DNA of 64,000 bases from NCBI GenBank assembly GCA_026709225.1, contig JAPOTJ010000048.1, forward strand, positions 1 to 64,000, read 5' to 3'. Positions within the stretch are counted from its first letter, which is position 1; each line of letters starts with the position of its first letter. This document shows positions 61,904-64,000 of this stretch, piece after piece. Position numbers and translations under genes: made by a program. The notes below the pieces were generated by a model, which saw only the letters and a program-made list of their open reading frames with translations, was not told the DNA's origin and made no database searches. This stretch comes from Gammaproteobacteria bacterium (GTDB lineage: Bacteria > Pseudomonadota > Gammaproteobacteria > Pseudomonadales > Azotimanducaceae).

Positions 61904-62686
61904 ATGGGCCGGCTCGCTGATCGCACGGCGCTGATCACCGGCGCAAGTCGCGGCATAGGTCGCGCAATCGCAGAGCGCTACGCTGCTGAAGGCGCCAACG
62001 TCTTCCTCACCGCCACCAATCTTGAAAAACTTGAGGAGACGCGCGCGAGCGTTGTCCGCCAAGGCGCGCAGGGTGTCGAAGCGCACTGCCATGTCGCGGA
62101 TATCAGCGATCCAAGTAGCGTGGAGGCGATGTTCGAGGCGGCGCTCGCGTGGCGCGGCGGAGTCGATATTCTCGTGAACAATGCGGGCATCCACATCCAG
62201 AAGCCTGTGCTCGACTATGCGCTCGAAGATCTCGACCGCATCATGAAAGTCAATGTCCACGCGGTCTTTCAACTGACTCAGCTAGCCATCCGGCACATGC
62301 TCGACCGCGGTGCAGGCAAGGTTGTCAACATTGCATCGACCGCAGGCAAGTGGGAAAGCCCGAACCAAGCGATCTACAACATGTCCAAGCACGCGGTGGT
62401 GGGCTTGACGCGATGCGCCGCGCTCGAGTTCGCAGACAAGGGCATCAATATCAACGCTGTGTGTCCAGGCATCGTGGAAGGCGGCATGTTTGATCTTGAG
62501 AAACTCGCGGCGTCATACGGCGCGACGAAGGAACAGGTGCAGAAAGCGGTCGTCTCAAGGGTGCCCATGGGCCGCCTTGTCACTTTGGAAGAGGTCGCCC
62601 ACCTCGCCGTCTACTTGGGAAGCCAAGAGTCCAACGGCATGACCGGCCAAACCATCACCATTTCTGGCGGGATGCGAATGGGCTAA
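61904..62686 (+). CDS. short-chain dehydrogenase/reductase
   Basis: NAD(P)-dependent SDR, 260 residues. Cofactor loop TGASRGIGRAI (14-24), NNAG near residue 92, the active-site Ser in NIAS and YNMSK with catalytic Tyr and Lys. It resembles 3-hydroxyacyl/3-hydroxybutyrate-type dehydrogenases, but the substrate cannot be assigned. 12 bases after atpC, so it may be read with the atp operon. Its stop codon lies in the outer stem of the first structured repeat. Confidence 0.88.
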   Translation: MGRLADRTALITGASRGIGRAIAERYAAEGANVFLTATNLEKLEETRASVVRQGAQGVEAHCHVADISDPSSVEAMFEAALAWRGGVDILVNNAGIHIQKPVLDYALEDLDRIMKVNVHAVFQLTQLAIRHMLDRGAGKVVNIASTAGKWESPNQAIYNMSKHAVVGLTRCAALEFADKGININAVCPGIVEGGMFDLEKLAASYGATKEQVQKAVVSRVPMGRLVTLEEVAHLAVYLGSQESNGMTGQTITISGGMRMG

Positions 62687-62758
62687 CGCCGGTCGTGCGA
62701 AGCACGACGCAAAGCACAGCTTTGCGAGGCGTTAGCGGGCTGCCAAGGAAGGCAGCCC
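62682..62758. repeat. structured repeat, copy 1
   Basis: Outer stem GCTAACGCC (62682-62690) with GGCGTTAGC (62728-62736) encloses two hairpins: GTCGTGC/GCACGAC (62692-62708) and GCAAAGC/GCTTTGC (62709-62725). A third hairpin GGGCTGCC/GGCAGCCC (62737-62758) follows. A 34-base core from 62706 recurs in copy 2. It overlaps the end of the SDR gene and could act as terminator or mRNA-stabilising element; there is no T-run. Confidence 0.8.
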
Positions 62759-62806
62759 CGGGGCCGCGGCGAGAAAAAGAGTCCATGGCAGGAGGCCAGC
62801 GAGCGC

Positions 62807-62880
62807 GAAAGTCCGGAGGAAGGTCGCAAAGCGCGACGCAAAGCACAGCTTTGCGAGGCGTTAGCGGACTTTCAAAGAAA
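62807..62880. repeat. structured repeat, copy 2
   Basis: Shares the 34-base core of copy 1 (62835-62868), with the identical GCAAAGC/GCTTTGC hairpin (62838-62854). The first hairpin differs but stays paired (GTCGC/GCGAC, 62823-62837). CGGACTTTC (62865-62873) can pair either with GAAAGTCCG at 62807-62815 as an outer stem or with GAAAG just downstream. It lies at the breakpoint of the zeta-toxin remnant. Confidence 0.75.
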
Positions 62881-63062
62881 GCCGCTAGGATTTCGTCATC
62901 AACAAAAGTCCGGGTGCGCAGTCGGGCGCTCTCGCTATTCCAATCGCCAATGCCGCCGGCGATGGAATCCTGATCGAAATAGTGTTCAGGTAGCTGGTCG
63001 TAGTTGTGCCGCTTCCAAGCACTCTTTCCGACCCCGTTGCACCCCATCACGATGGTGAACAC
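62876..63062 (-). pseudogene. zeta-toxin-like kinase, N-terminal remnant
   Basis: About 60 residues match the start of zeta-toxin-like P-loop kinases: MFTIVMGCNGVGKSAW (Walker A), then YFDQDSIAGGIGDWNSESAR. After VDDEILAAFFESP the frame runs into the structured repeats and resemblance stops; a full protein would need about 130 more residues. The start codon is GTG. A truncated, presumably inactive toxin gene. Confidence 0.7.
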
Positions 63063-63183
63063 CGGACTGGCTGATCGGACATGTTCTTGGTGCGCTATTG
63101 CGGCTTTGAGGGTTGTGATTGTATGGCATTCGGTGCGCGAGTCGGAAAATCTGGATCCATGACAGTCTCAACCTAAACCAACT

Positions 63184-63564
63184 TCATAGCTCATCAACAT
63201 TTTTCAGCCGCGATAGTGCTTTGTCGAACGTCCCCAATGGGCGATGGCCCATTGCGTCAGCAATCCTGACAATGAGGCAGTCCGTAAATCCGATGTCATT
63301 CCATCGCATAAAGTCATTGAGAGCCGCGCGAACAATGTCTTCATCTTGCAGAGCGAGCTTGTCATGTTCAAGCAACATGCCTATTGCGACCGCAATCTTC
63401 TCTGCGTTCAGGCCATAAGCCGATTGCAGAACCCAGACTGTTTCCGCAAGGACAAGGTGCGAAACCCAGGCACTTGCCGACACAAAAGCTTCAGCACGGT
63501 CAGTTTGGCTCACATCATCCCGAACAATTAACCGGACGAGGATATTCGTGTCAACTGCGCGCAT
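63184..63564 (-). CDS. vapC: PIN-domain ribonuclease toxin (VapC family)
   Basis: 126 residues with the PIN acidic residues in VDTNILVRL, LAETVWVL, GFTDCLIV and FDKAL. It overlaps the antitoxin gene by 14 bases. VapC toxins cut RNA, often initiator tRNA. Confidence 0.9.
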   Translation of the reverse strand: MRAVDTNILVRLIVRDDVSQTDRAEAFVSASAWVSHLVLAETVWVLQSAYGLNAEKIAVAIGMLLEHDKLALQDEDIVRAALNDFMRWNDIGFTDCLIVRIADAMGHRPLGTFDKALSRLKNVDEL

Positions 63565-63808
63565 GCTTCTTCAACAAGTGTGTTCGTATGCCCTCGTCCA
63601 TTTGTTCGACACTGCGTGTGGTAGCAGGTGCGTCGAACAGCGCGTCGTGAATTTCTTGTGACGTATATTTCGACGCACGCCGAAAGCCCACTTCGTTGCC
63701 TCGCTGAACCCATTCAATTTTCGATCCCGGACGCAACCCTAGCTTTCTTCGAATGCTCACAGGAATCGAGATTTGTCCTTGCGAAGTTATCCTTGATTTG
63801 GTGCCCAT
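63551..63808 (-). CDS. vapB: AbrB/MazE-type antitoxin (VapB)
   Basis: 85 residues from the ATG at 63808. The SpoVT-AbrB swapped-hairpin fold is seen in KSRITSQGQISIPVSIRRKLGL, with RPGSKIEW after it. The C-terminal part should wrap the VapC toxin. First gene of the pair, so it can autoregulate the operon. Confidence 0.88.
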   Translation of the reverse strand: MGTKSRITSQGQISIPVSIRRKLGLRPGSKIEWVQRGNEVGFRRASKYTSQEIHDALFDAPATTRSVEQMDEGIRTHLLKKHARS

Positions 63809-63831
63809 AGCATGACTTGCCCTACGCAAAA

Positions 63832-63993
63832 ATGAACAAGACCGATTATGCGTTTATTAACCCGGTAATGCAAATGCGGGAGGCGGCACGACGCGGACGA
63901 ATCGGGCGCGCTCGCTGCGAAAGCGGAAAAGTCTATTTGTTGCCAACAGGAATCCCGAAGACCCGGATGATAAAACGCACACATTCCATGTAG
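63832..63993 (+). CDS. possible 53-residue basic protein
   Basis: ATG 63832 to TAG 63993, divergent from vapB. It starts MNKTDYAFINPVMQM and is Arg-rich. No family recognised and no clear ribosome-binding site; it may be a chance frame or a gene remnant. Confidence 0.2.
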   Translation: MNKTDYAFINPVMQMREAARRGRIGRARCESGKVYLLPTGIPKTRMIKRTHSM

Positions 63994-64000
63994 CATGTGT

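Noticed and set aside
62986-63171. 61-codon frame opposite the SDR strand next to the zeta remnant
   Set aside because: Overlaps the zeta-like frame, and it has no family resemblance.

Overview
The window looks like the chromosomal origin region of a gammaproteobacterium that I cannot name to genus. Reasons: the order gyrB-recF-dnaN-dnaA / oriC / rpmH-rnpA-yidD-yidC-mnmE-mnmG-rsmG-parA-parB, the F0F1 operon atpIBEFHAGDC, and a def-fmt-rsmB-trkA-trkH block next to gyrB. A pseudomonad-type parS site lies in the 3' end of recF. Core genes are moderately GC-rich and tightly packed, with many 4-base stop/start overlaps.

Layout. 0-6.6 kb: a partial DUF1820-like gene (-), then def, fmt, rsmB, trkA, trkH and a plsC-like acyltransferase (+). 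6.6-12.7 kb: gyrB, recF, dnaN, dnaA (-). 12.7-13.4 kb: oriC with about six DnaA-box-like 9-mers and AT-rich stretches. 13.4-21.4 kb: rpmH through parB (+), with rnpA and yidD in one uninterrupted frame. 21.4-23.5 kb: a siderophore receptor with a Fur-box-like promoter (-).

23.8-34.3 kb is a first defence-type island, less GC-rich. On + lie two adenine methyltransferases, an unknown protein and a McrB/McrC-like pair. An IS3-family element follows. On - lies an unrecognised three-gene unit ending in a ComEC-like metallo-beta-lactamase protein. 34.5-47.3 kb is a cobalamin salvage/uptake locus: cobO, cobC, cobS, cobT, cobU, then cobD, cbiB, cobQ, btuD, btuC, btuF, btuB. The last seven form one operon behind a cobalamin riboswitch and a consensus sigma70 promoter; a MntA/HepT toxin-antitoxin pair sits between the two halves. 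No corrin-ring synthesis genes are seen, so the locus suits salvage of corrinoids.

47.5-54.9 kb is a second defence island. A - operon encodes a cytosine-5 methyltransferase with an N-terminal endonuclease III-like iron-sulfur domain, a GHKL (MORC/MutL/Hsp90-type) ATPase and a 385-residue protein of unknown function. Beside it, on +, is a complete BsuBI/PstI-type restriction-modification pair. 54.9-61.9 kb is the ATP synthase operon, followed by an SDR oxidoreductase, two structured repeats, a zeta-toxin-like remnant and a VapBC pair.

In many gammaproteobacteria parB is followed directly by atpI; here about 33.5 kb of cobalamin genes and two defence islands separate them. The least explained units are the methyltransferase/GHKL/385-residue operon, the methyltransferase-McrBC cassette and the metallo-beta-lactamase trio. 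All functions are read from sequence motifs and gene order; no searches were run.
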